Numbered from the stretch's first letter, positions 7,076-12,841 are shown. The stretch: 14,557 bases of DNA from JBAYHN01 sp041666125 (GCA_041666125.1 JBAYHN010000031.1:1-14557); one strand, 5' to 3'. Numbers and translations are program-made. Notes: generated by a model not told the origin, from the letters alone.

Positions 7076-7825
7076 ATGCCACACATAACAATTAAAAATT
7101 CCCAGGAAGACCACGAATATAGGTTAGTGGACAGAGGCGGACCAAAAAGATTTCCTGCAACAATTTTTGATGATGCCTCATACACAAGCTCTTGCGCACC
7201 AAGTAATGTAAGAATATTCGCAAAACTATTGGCAGAAACAGCTCGTGGCCTACAAGAAGCAAGTTTTATTAGGCGCATGCCAACTGTGGGACTTATGATG
7301 GGCAACCACGACAGAGTTGCTTTTGGCGCAGAAACTGCACTTAGAAGATATGCACACAGCGCTTTCACGCTGGACTCATATGGTTTTAACGATAATGTTT
7401 CCACCATAACTCCACAAATGGTGAGCCTGGCAATAAACCATCATTTGCAAAAAGCGCTTATAAATAAAGGCTGCCGGCTAAAAGATCCGGCCCCTTTGCC
7501 GGAAAACTCATCATTGGTAAAACCCGACCTATTAAAAGAGTACCACCCTGTAATTAAATTAACTGAAGAAATTAAACAAGCAGTATGCAGACTTCTTGGC
7601 TAACCGGAATCAGAAAGATTTCAGCGTGCAGTTGTATATCTTGCAAATGCGGCATCCATGCACATGCATAATTTTGATTTTCATCATTTTATGAAAGAAC
7701 TTCGGGCCACATTTGAAGCGTGGCCGGTTGATACAGAAAATCCGAATGAAGATTTTTCTCAACTTTCCACATTAAACCCAACGGGCTTAACTTCAGCGGT
7801 ACGAACTGGAATTGCAATGAGATAA
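7076..7825 (+). pseudogene. Unrecognised protein gene interrupted by an in-frame TAA at 7601-7603
   Basis: The first part, 7076-7603, encodes 175 residues (MPHITIKNSQED... to CRLLG). I do not recognise the family. Past the TAA the same frame stays open for 73 more codons (PESERFQRAVVYLANAASMHMHNFDFHHFMKEL... to GIAMR) up to TAA at 7823-7825. Amino-acid composition and predicted helical character carry on smoothly. The simplest reading is one gene of 249 codons before its final stop, broken by one base change (for example TTA to TAA), or a sequencing error. Stop readthrough or re-initiation at the Met codons near 7661 are alternatives. A GNHD tetrapeptide at residues 76-79 looks like a metallophosphatase motif, but the other motifs are missing. 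No membrane helix or signal peptide is seen. A good promoter precedes it. Confidence 0.65.
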
Positions 7826-7858
7826 ATTGCCAACATACGAATTTTAGGACAATAAAAA

Positions 7859-7973
7859 GAAAGGGTTAGATTGTGACGGTGGGAAGCTATAGAACTTGCC
7901 AGTGGAGATTAAGCCATTTGGCGGGTAACTATGCCTTTTGCCCCTAGCCTTCAACAACCTATAGAACCCTTTC
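7859..7973 (-). ncRNA. Candidate structured small RNA, unrecognised class
   Basis: On the minus strand the segment opens with GAAAGGGTT and closes with AACCCTTTC (perfect 9 bp). After a CUAU bulge on the 5' side, AGGUUGU pairs with ACAAUCU (7 bp including one G-U), and then GAAG(G)CU pairs with AGCUUC. The G-U pair becomes an A-C mismatch if the plus strand is read, which favours the minus strand. CUUUCUUUUUAUU follows the closing arm, as in an intrinsic terminator. A TTGCCA-16-TTTAAT promoter lies just upstream (7988-8015). CTATAGAAC occurs twice on the plus strand (7887-7895, 7959-7967). It does not show the conserved core of SRP RNA, tmRNA, RNase P RNA or a tRNA. It may be a free sRNA or an elaborate 3' end of the ftsL transcript. 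Confidence 0.5.
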
Positions 7974-7987
7974 AATTAAAGTAACAA

Positions 7988-8015
7988 ATTAAAGATTGCC
8001 ATTTGAAATTGGCAA
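7988..8015 (-). promoter_or_regulatory. Possible promoter for the candidate RNA, overlapping the end of the ftsL-like gene
   Basis: On the minus strand TTGCCA (8015-8010), 16 bases, then TTTAAT (7993-7988). The predicted start near 7981 is about 8 bases before the first arm of the candidate RNA. The same bases form a partial inverted repeat (ATTGCCA at 7995-8001, TGGCAAT at 8010-8016) followed by a T-rich stretch, so it could instead be a weak terminator for the ftsL-like gene. Confidence 0.35.
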
Positions 8016-8369
8016 TTGTGCAACACTACCATCCTGTTTTATATAGATGGCATTTCGCACCGGCACCATGTTCATTGTGATACTGCTTTGTTTTATGCTT
8101 GCGAGTGTTTTTTCTTTTGAAATTGAAGTGCTTTTAATTTCGCGGACAGAAACCAATTTGTCGCGTTCAAGTTCCAACCTGCGCAACTGGTATCCCTTTG
8201 TATGAATTTCGGTGAATTTAATCAGATAAAAAAAGCTCAGTAGGCCGATCATGAGTGTCATTCCAAACAGAAGGAAGAATTTACCAACGCGGAGAGTTAA
8301 CGGATACGTGTTGCTTGTGCGGATCGCGCGGTGGAATTGTGACGAGCGGGTCAGGATGAGCTGTGACAT
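7989..8369 (-). CDS. Small single-pass membrane protein, putative cell-division protein FtsL-like
   Basis: A 126-residue protein with a short basic N-terminus, one membrane helix at about 29-51 (GKFFLLFGMTLMIGLLSFFYLIKF) and a charged helical stretch after it (QLRRLELERDKLVSVREI) that could form a short coiled coil. This is the topology of FtsL/DivIC proteins, which connect the divisome outside the membrane. The sequence itself is too divergent to name firmly; the call rests on position directly after rsmH, where ftsL usually lies, and on topology. No ftsI/pbp gene follows, unlike the usual cluster. The start at 8369 has no Shine-Dalgarno sequence; TATAAC lies 9 bases upstream, but no -35 is seen. 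A strong hairpin lies in the 86-base gap to rsmH. Confidence 0.6.
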   Translation of the reverse strand: MSQLILTRSSQFHRAIRTSNTYPLTLRVGKFFLLFGMTLMIGLLSFFYLIKFTEIHTKGYQLRRLELERDKLVSVREIKSTSISKEKTLASIKQSSITMNMVPVRNAIYIKQDGSVAQLPISNGNL

Positions 8370-8405
8370 GTTACTGGGGTTATAAAGAAATAATTATTGG
8401 CTCTC

Positions 8406-8444
8406 CTGTGGGTTAGGCGTCTATTGTTGGCACCAAACCCACAG
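8406..8444. repeat. Strong hairpin between rsmH and the ftsL-like gene
   Basis: CTGTGGGTT (8406-8414) and AACCCACAG (8436-8444) are perfect 9-bp arms. On the minus strand four further pairs (GGUG with CGCC, one of them G-U) can extend the stem past a U-U mismatch, leaving an 11-base loop. It begins 12 bases after the rsmH stop codon. No T-run follows on either strand, so it is not a classical terminator. mRNA processing, stability control or attenuation between the two genes are possible. Confidence 0.6.
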
Positions 8445-8455
8445 AAGAAGAATTT

Positions 8456-9358
8456 TTAGATTTTTTCGGCAGCTCGTAACTTTGCGCTTCTGCTTCTTCT
8501 GTTTTCTTCGTATTCTTTTTCGTCCGGTTCTATTGGTCGCTTGGTTAGTACGTTTAGGATTTCATTTTTAGATTTTTCTCGGAAGAAATGTTTTACGATT
8601 CTGTCTTCCAGTGAGTGATATGAGATTGCGACGATTCGTCCTCCGGGTGAAATTATATTTACCGCCGCCGCCAGCCCACTGTGCAAAACTTCCAGCTCCC
8701 GGTTAGTTGCTATTCTTAAGGCCTGGAAGATACGAGTCGCAGGGTGCCTTTTGAAATAGAAATCCGGTCTTGGCGCGACTGTGGTTGTGACAAAATTCGC
8801 AAGCTGCGATGTGGTCTCAAACTTCCCGTGTCTACGATGTTCAACAATCGCTGTTGCAATCCGATGAGAAAATTTTTCTTCTCCATATGTTTTAAAGATA
8901 GATAAGAGTTCTTCGTAAGGATAAGTGTTTACAATGTCTGCAGCCGTGAGTCTCTGGTGAGGGTTAAACCTCATGTCCAGCGGTCCGTCGTGGAGGAAAG
9001 AAAATCCGCGGGACGACTCATCAACGTGCAGAGATGAAAGTCCGAGGTCAAAGAGTATTCCATCGATTCTTTTTTCTTTTTTTAGAATCTCTTTGCCGAT
9101 GAACTGTAAGTTGTCAAAGTTCTCGTGGATGAAGTTCACATTTTTGAACTGTTCCAACCTTTTTTGTGCAATCTCCAGATTTCTTGGATCCGCGTCTATT
9201 CCATATAAAGCGCCCTGGCCTTTGAGGAGTTGCAGTATCGCTTCACTGTGTCCTCCGGCTCCGAGAGTACAATCTATGAATACTTTTCCAGGCACCGGAT
9301 TAAGAAATTCTATAACCTGATTGAGAAGGACCGGTATGTGTGTGTTAATGTTGTTCAA
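8456..9358 (-). CDS. rsmH: 16S rRNA (cytosine(1402)-N(4))-methyltransferase
   Basis: A 300-residue SAM-dependent enzyme, RsmH/MraW, that methylates N4 of C1402 in the decoding centre of 16S rRNA. Motifs: HIPVLLNQVIEFL start; FIDCTLGAGGHSEAIL (SAM loop, about 27-42); YGIDADPRNLEIA; the signature DGILFDLGLSSLHVDESSRGFSFLHDGPLDMRFN (about 99-132); ATRIFQALRIATNRELEVL; and GGRIVAISYHSLEDRIVKHFFR near 240. Length is normal. The start codon is TTG; upstream in frame only non-start codons occur before a stop, and the first ATG inside would cut conserved sequence. No Shine-Dalgarno sequence is visible. A promoter with an inverted repeat lies about 50-75 bases upstream. mraZ, its usual upstream neighbour, is absent. 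The ftsL-like gene follows after 86 bases. Confidence 0.95.
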   Translation of the reverse strand: MNNINTHIPVLLNQVIEFLNPVPGKVFIDCTLGAGGHSEAILQLLKGQGALYGIDADPRNLEIAQKRLEQFKNVNFIHENFDNLQFIGKEILKKEKRIDGILFDLGLSSLHVDESSRGFSFLHDGPLDMRFNPHQRLTAADIVNTYPYEELLSIFKTYGEEKFSHRIATAIVEHRRHGKFETTSQLANFVTTTVAPRPDFYFKRHPATRIFQALRIATNRELEVLHSGLAAAVNIISPGGRIVAISYHSLEDRIVKHFFREKSKNEILNVLTKRPIEPDEKEYEENRRSRSAKLRAAEKI

Positions 9359-9392
9359 AACTTGTGTACAAGGTGTGTATAACTTTTTTGAT

Positions 9393-9425
9393 CACCTGTT
9401 GACTGGAATGTACTTTTAACAGGTG
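9393..9425. promoter_or_regulatory. Inverted repeat spanning the rsmH promoter, possible operator
   Basis: CACCTGTT (9393-9400) and AACAGGTG (9418-9425) are perfect 8-bp arms with 17 bases between, so the half-site centres are 25 bp apart. One arm sits in the -35/-10 spacer and the other at the predicted transcription start, a usual position for a repressor operator. It is unlike the repeated TGGG boxes bound by MraZ. The 9359-9490 stretch otherwise holds only AT-rich leader sequence. Confidence 0.5.
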
Positions 9426-9435
9426 CAAGTGTCAA
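9407..9435 (-). promoter_or_regulatory. rsmH promoter (TTGACA-17-TACATT)
   Basis: On the minus strand a perfect -35 TTGACA (9435-9430), a 17-base spacer and TACATT (9412-9407). The predicted start near 9400 gives a leader of about 42 bases before the TTG start codon of rsmH. The spacer contains one arm of an inverted repeat (9393-9425). Confidence 0.6.
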
Positions 9436-9490
9436 ACTATTTTTTATCAAAAACGTTGAAAAGATCAATTTTTGTGTTCATTTAAAATGG

Positions 9491-9649
9491 CTAACAGCCG
9501 CTTTTTGTTTTCATGAAGCCAAAAACATCGTTTAATGACTTCCTCTTGCGACTTTTTGGCGTTGTTGGGTAATTTTTGTATTCACTAATCATTTTGACTA
9601 GTCGTTTTTGTGTTTGAATAGCCGTGCGGGTAGGCGGAATTCTTAACAT
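9491..9649 (-). CDS. Doubtful small basic ORF (52 aa)
   Basis: From the ATG at 9649 the frame gives MLRIPPTRTAIQTQKRLVKM and then a Lys/Arg-rich stretch ending FGFMKTKSGC. No family is recognised. In favour: TATATT lies 4 bases before the ATG, the same layout as at the sigma-factor gene, and composition is not absurd for a small nucleic-acid-binding peptide. Against: there is no -35, no Shine-Dalgarno sequence and no known homologue, and an ORF this short can arise by chance. It starts 11 bases from the 139-bp inverted-repeat element, and its stop codon lies in a small GGCT/AGCC stem. Confidence 0.22.
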   Translation of the reverse strand: MLRIPPTRTAIQTQKRLVKMISEYKNYPTTPKSRKRKSLNDVFGFMKTKSGC

Positions 9650-9660
9650 GTGCAATATAT

Positions 9661-9799
9661 GGGGAGAAGTGTGCTGTTTTTTGCGTCTCGGCGTATAGCA
9701 AATCTTTCGCTGATTTAACGATATTACACAAACCAATGGTTTGAACATTATAAAACTTACGAGCAACCAACTCGCACAAAAAACAGCACACTTCTCCCC
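9661..9799. repeat. 139-bp element bounded by 23-bp perfect inverted repeats
   Basis: Bases 9661-9683 (starting GGGGAGAAGTGTGCTG) are exactly complementary to 9777-9799 (ending CAGCACACTTCTCCCC). The 93-base interior can form three small hairpins: CGAG/CTCG at 9758-9774, the near-palindrome CAAACCA-A-TGGTTTG at about 9729-9743, and AAATC/GATTT at 9699-9715. One end lies 5 bases after the tsaC stop codon. No target-site duplication is evident at the borders and no transposase is encoded, so it may be a MITE-like element, a structured RNA or a large 3' hairpin of the tsaC mRNA. No T-run follows on either side, which argues against a simple terminator. Confidence 0.75.
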
Positions 9800-9804
9800 T
9801 TGGT

Positions 9805-10377
9805 TTATATCCTTATGCTCCCCTGCCGAATTACTTTAAGAACCTTTCCGGAACAATCAATAATTGTAGAAGGAGGATTAGTTGGAATACGACCGGAGTC
9901 TAGTATTAAGTCTGGTTTTAGTTTTGCACCTTTAAATTGCTTCTTTATTGCAGAAACCGAATATGGCGAAGGTTGGCCGGAAATATTTGCGCTGGTTGTA
10001 GTTAATGGTGAGCCGAATTTTTTTGCCAATTCCAAAGATAACTTGTGACCCGGCACTCTTATTCCAACTGTTTTTGCTTTTGGATTTAAAAACTTTGGCA
10101 GAGCCTTTTTGCGCCTAACTATAATAGTGAGCGGACCTGGCCAATACTTTTTAGCCAACTCCTCTGCCCTCTTATTAAATAATCCAAGCTTCTTTGCATC
10201 TTTCAAACTGGCAACCAAAAGAGAAACCGGTTTATCAAAATCCATCTGTTTCAATTTATATAGTTTTTCCAGAGCATCTTCATTAAAAGCATCACAGGCA
10301 AAGCCGTAGCAAGTTTCGGTGGCGTGGACTATTACTCCACCAGCCTTTAAAACACCTACTACCTCATTAATATCCAT
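9805..10377 (-). CDS. tsaC: Threonylcarbamoyl-AMP synthase (YrdC/Sua5 domain)
   Basis: TsaC/Sua5 makes threonylcarbamoyl-AMP from threonine, bicarbonate and ATP, the first step of the universal t6A37 modification of ANN-decoding tRNAs. The 190-residue product shows the YrdC pattern: GGVIVHATETCYGFACDA near the start, the KLKQMDFDKPVSLLVAS stretch with the KxR/K-KP substrate region, WPGPLTIIV, KTVGIRVPGH, and the diagnostic SPLTTTSANISGQPSP. It ends with PSTIIDCSGKVLKVIRQGSI. There is no C-terminal Sua5 domain, so it is of the short TsaC type. I chose ATG 10377 because it gives the family-typical N-terminus; ATG 10389 (194 aa) is also possible. The frame stays open to a TTG at 10446, which would add an unusual hydrophobic extension. 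No Shine-Dalgarno sequence. It is divergent from the GAPDH gene. Confidence 0.93.
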   Translation of the reverse strand: MDINEVVGVLKAGGVIVHATETCYGFACDAFNEDALEKLYKLKQMDFDKPVSLLVASLKDAKKLGLFNKRAEELAKKYWPGPLTIIVRRKKALPKFLNPKAKTVGIRVPGHKLSLELAKKFGSPLTTTSANISGQPSPYSVSAIKKQFKGAKLKPDLILDSGRIPTNPPSTIIDCSGKVLKVIRQGSIRI

Positions 10378-10472
10378 TGAATTAAACATAAAACGAATTA
10401 AGACACAGTTAATGTATATGCAAAACAAAGCATCGTCCAGGCTCAAAACTGGATTTATAGTGAGGCAGTCTT

Positions 10473-10478
10473 TATAAT
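10473..10478 (+). promoter_or_regulatory. Probable -10 box of the GAPDH gene
   Basis: A perfect TATAAT gives a predicted start near 10485 and a leader of about 33 bases. The -35 match at 10450-10455 (TGGATT, 17-base spacer) is poor. A second hexamer, TTTAAT at 10499-10504, would give a leader of about 7 bases but has no -35. The leader has no Shine-Dalgarno sequence. Confidence 0.4.
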
Positions 10479-10517
10479 GGGCGCGAAAATCTTATTCATT
10501 TAATCCCACACAGATTT

Positions 10518-11519
10518 ATGAAACCGAAAGTTGCAATAAATGGCTTTGGTCGTATTGGAAGAATGATTTTTCGAGCTAACCTTGTGCGTGATTTGCTGGA
10601 TATAGTTGCGATAAACGACACTTCTTCTTCGGAAATGCAGGCTCATCTTCTTAAATATGACTCAACTTACGGGACAATTACTGATGATGTGAAGGCTGAC
10701 GGCCCAAATGGACTTCTTGTGAATGGCAAAAAAATTCCAATGTTCTTTACTCGTGATCCGCTAGAACTTCCATGGAAAAAACTTGGCGTGGATCTTGTTT
10801 TGGAATGTACGGGCGCTTTTACAGATCGCGAAGGTGCAAGCAAGCATTTAAAAGTCGGTGCAAAACGCGTACTTATTTCTGCTCCAGGTAAAAATGTTGA
10901 TGCAACTTTTGTGACAGGTGTAAATTGCGATGACTTTGACCCGGCAAAACACTTTATTATTTCCAATGCGTCTTGCACTACTAATTGCTTGGCTCCGCTG
11001 GCAAAAGTTTTGGATGAGGCATTTGGCATCGAGCGCGGATTTATGACTACAATTCACTCATATACAAATGATCAGATAATTCTTGATTCACCGCACAAAG
11101 ATTTTAGGCGCGCACGCTCTGCAAATCTTTCTTTGATTCCAACAAGCACCGGCGCCGCAAAAGCAATTGGCGAAGTTTTGCCTCAGTTAAAAGGAAAATT
11201 AAATGGCGTTTCTGTTCGCGCTCCAACTCCAACGGTTTCTATCGTTGACTTGGTTTGCGATATGAAGCATGCTCCAAAAGATGCAGCGGAAGTAAATGCA
11301 ATCTTGAAAAAAGCTGCCGAAGGCAAAATGAAAGGCATTTTGGCAATTGAAGAAAAACCACTCGTTTCGGTAGACTTCAAACACAATCCAAATTCCAGCA
11401 TTGTGGATACGGCCCTAACTATGGTTATCGGCAATATGGTAAAAACCTTTGCTTGGTATGACAACGAGTGGGGCTATTCTATGAGAATGGTGGAGTTGGC
11501 TGCCAAAGTTGGGGTATAG
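10518..11519 (+). CDS. gap: Glyceraldehyde-3-phosphate dehydrogenase, type I
   Basis: A 333-residue phosphorylating GAPDH, which interconverts glyceraldehyde 3-phosphate and 1,3-bisphosphoglycerate with NAD(P). Motifs: VAINGFGRIGRM (Rossmann loop, 5-16); VAINDTSS with Asp34, which binds the adenine ribose in NAD-dependent enzymes; HLLKYDSTYG; ISAPGK; the active-site SNASCTTNCLAP (149-160, Cys153); HSYTNDQ with His180; RRARSANLSLIPTSTGAAKAIG; KGKLNGVSVRAPTPTVSIVDL; and WYDNEWGYS. Length is normal and all catalytic residues are present. Thr35 after Asp34 resembles NADP-using Gap2/GapB enzymes, but Pro192 in LDSPHKD resembles NAD enzymes, so cofactor choice is open. It stands alone, divergent from tsaC, with hrcA 59 bases downstream behind its own promoter. 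With the aldolase and phosphatase it serves triose-phosphate metabolism. Confidence 0.96.
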   Translation: MKPKVAINGFGRIGRMIFRANLVRDLLDIVAINDTSSSEMQAHLLKYDSTYGTITDDVKADGPNGLLVNGKKIPMFFTRDPLELPWKKLGVDLVLECTGAFTDREGASKHLKVGAKRVLISAPGKNVDATFVTGVNCDDFDPAKHFIISNASCTTNCLAPLAKVLDEAFGIERGFMTTIHSYTNDQIILDSPHKDFRRARSANLSLIPTSTGAAKAIGEVLPQLKGKLNGVSVRAPTPTVSIVDLVCDMKHAPKDAAEVNAILKKAAEGKMKGILAIEEKPLVSVDFKHNPNSSIVDTALTMVIGNMVKTFAWYDNEWGYSMRMVELAAKVGV

Positions 11520-11537
11520 GGCCGGCACCGCTTGGGC

Positions 11538-11567
11538 TTGCCACGGCTTGTGTTAGCACTATATAAT
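11538..11567 (+). promoter_or_regulatory. hrcA-grpE promoter (TTGCCA-18-TATAAT)
   Basis: TTGCCA (11538-11543), an 18-base spacer and a perfect TATAAT (11562-11567). The predicted start near 11574 lies about 5 bases before the hrcA ATG, so the mRNA would be leaderless or nearly so. The -10 box is enclosed by the two halves of a CIRCE-like repeat. Confidence 0.65.
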
Positions 11568-11579
11568 GCCGACTGCCAA
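11553..11579 (+). promoter_or_regulatory. Degenerate CIRCE operator over the hrcA promoter and start codon
   Basis: The CIRCE consensus is TTAGCACTC-N9-GAGTGCTAA, the binding site of HrcA. Here TTAGCACTA (11553-11561, 8 of 9) is followed by exactly 9 bases and GACTGCCAA (11571-11579, 7 of 9). It encloses the -10 box and reaches the A of the hrcA ATG. HrcA bound here would block its own promoter, the usual autorepression. Spacing, position and gene identity make chance unlikely despite the weak right half. Confidence 0.75.
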
Positions 11580-12289
11580 TGGAGCGCAGACTGACCATAT
11601 TAAACGCCATAATAAAAGAATTTATTGAGACCGCCGAACCGGTTGGGTCTCAGGCTATTGTGATGGGCTACCATCTGTCGGTTTCACCTGCCACAATTCG
11701 CAACGATATGTGCAGCCTGGAAGAAGAAGGCCTGATTTTTCAGCCTCACACTTCCGCCGGACGCATTCCAACAGATACAGGTTACCGCCTATATGTGGAT
11801 GAATTGGCCGATTATGAAACTGCAGAAAAGCAGGCAATAAAGACTTTGGAGAAAGTTCTTTTGAGTTATGAAATTCAAAAGGCGCGTGAAAAAATTTATG
11901 ATGGAGTGAGGATTTTATCGCAAGCAACGGGCCACGCGAGCTTTGCAACTTTGCCAGACAACAGACGAACTTTTTACCTCGGCATTTCTAATGTTTTGCG
12001 CCAGCCGGAATTTTCTAATGATCCGGTGCGTGCTTCACAGGTTGTAGAAGTTCTTGAAGACACTGACAATTTTATTAACACTCTGCGAGCGCTTGAAATA
12101 GGAGATGCTACAAAAATATTCATTGGTAAAGAAAACATTTTGCCTCAAATTCAATCATGCGCGGTGGTTGTAACTAAATATAAAATCGGCGACTTTGAAG
12201 GCTTTTTGGGAATTATGGGGCCGACTCGCATGAAATATCCTTTTAATCATGCTATGGTCAGAAAAGTAAAAGCATTAATGGAAAATTAA
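11579..12289 (+). CDS. hrcA: Heat-inducible transcription repressor HrcA (short form)
   Basis: HrcA represses heat-shock genes by binding CIRCE and needs chaperone help to stay folded, so it is released when chaperones are busy. The 236-residue product has the N-terminal winged helix (RRLTILNAIIKEFIETAEPVGSQAI, then LSVSPATIRNDMCSLEEEGLI at 33-53), the signature HTSAGRIPTDTGYRLYVDEL (57-76), a helical middle segment, a GAF-like domain (GHASFATLP, FYLGISNVLRQPEF), and the C-terminal GFLGIMGPTRMKYPFNHAMVRKV. It is about 100 residues shorter than typical HrcA (about 340), with the loss in the central and dimerisation region. The start at 11579 fits the N-terminus and the CIRCE/promoter placement. 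It is followed by grpE after one base, so they are cotranscribed. Confidence 0.93.
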   Translation: MERRLTILNAIIKEFIETAEPVGSQAIVMGYHLSVSPATIRNDMCSLEEEGLIFQPHTSAGRIPTDTGYRLYVDELADYETAEKQAIKTLEKVLLSYEIQKAREKIYDGVRILSQATGHASFATLPDNRRTFYLGISNVLRQPEFSNDPVRASQVVEVLEDTDNFINTLRALEIGDATKIFIGKENILPQIQSCAVVVTKYKIGDFEGFLGIMGPTRMKYPFNHAMVRKVKALMEN

Positions 12290-12290
12290 T

Positions 12291-12833
12291 ATGACAACAG
12301 ACGACGAAATCGCAAAAAAAATCGCGGAAGCGCAGGCCAAGGACGCCGCAGCAATGGCAGATTCAGATAAAAAACTGGATGGCGAGCTTGAAGATGCCAA
12401 CAAAAAAATTCAGGAATTAACCGATGCCGCCAAGCAGGCAATGGCAGACCTTAAAAATTACCGCAGAAAGACGGAAGAAGAAAAAGCCAGTTTTGTGGCT
12501 TTTGCAAACGCTTCTCTGCTAACCGCTCTTTTGCCGGTTTTGGATAATTTTAATCGCGCTTTTGCGCAAGTTCCGGAAGAAATCTTAAAAACAGAATGGT
12601 TTAAAGGCGCGCTGCAAATTGAACAACAACTTGTTGGAATTATGCGCAGACAGGGAGTCGTGGAAATGGAACCGCAAGTCGGGAAAAAAGTTGATCCGAA
12701 AATTCACGAGGCGCTAAATGTTGGCCCGGGCGAACAAGACACAATTATTGAAGAATTCGAAAAAGGCTATTTGCTGGGCGAAAAAGTACTAAGGCCGGCA
12801 AAGGTAAAAGTTGGAAACGGCAAAAAGGCCTAA
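12291..12833 (+). CDS. grpE: GrpE, nucleotide exchange factor of DnaK
   Basis: GrpE releases ADP from DnaK and so resets the chaperone cycle. The 180-residue product has an acidic, Ala/Lys-rich N-terminal coiled coil (about 1-65, ending LTDAAKQAMADLKNYRRKTEEEK), the conserved LLPVLDNFNRAF segment (80-91), a GALQIEQQLVGIMRRQGVVEM helix, and the C-terminal beta domain with VDPKIHEALNVGPGEQDTIIEEFEKGYLLGEKVLRPAKVKVG, which is diagnostic. Length is normal. It starts one base after the hrcA stop without its own Shine-Dalgarno sequence, which suggests translational coupling. dnaK does not follow; an oppositely oriented gene ends 8 bases downstream, and no terminator is visible in that 8-base gap. 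Confidence 0.96.
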   Translation: MTTDDEIAKKIAEAQAKDAAAMADSDKKLDGELEDANKKIQELTDAAKQAMADLKNYRRKTEEEKASFVAFANASLLTALLPVLDNFNRAFAQVPEEILKTEWFKGALQIEQQLVGIMRRQGVVEMEPQVGKKVDPKIHEALNVGPGEQDTIIEEFEKGYLLGEKVLRPAKVKVGNGKKA

Positions 12834-12841
12834 CCAAACTT

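Noticed and set aside
7301..7312. GNHD motif as a metallophosphatase
   Set aside because: A calcineurin-like phosphatase also needs DxH, GD and later His motifs in order; these are absent in this protein.
7601..7603. Alternative genetic code as the reason for the in-frame stop
   Set aside because: TAA clearly ends grpE, hrcA and other genes here, and TGA ends two conserved genes, so TAA is not reassigned and the code-25 lineages are unlikely.
7859..7973. SRP RNA, tRNA, tmRNA or a known riboswitch
   Set aside because: None of their conserved cores was found by eye on either strand; no minus-strand gene follows closely, so a riboswitch role is also unlikely.
9650..9766. N-terminal extension of the small ORF to the ATG at 9766
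   Set aside because: The extension runs through the repeat arm and looks unlike protein-coding sequence; only the 52-codon part was listed, with low confidence.
9585..9791. Minus-strand ORF of 68 codons inside the inverted-repeat element
   Set aside because: Its frame is dictated by the repeat arms; Cys/His/Thr-rich composition without pattern. A chance ORF is the simpler reading.
9800..10048. Plus-strand ORF of 82 codons
   Set aside because: It is antisense to the conserved TsaC coding sequence, which fully explains the region.
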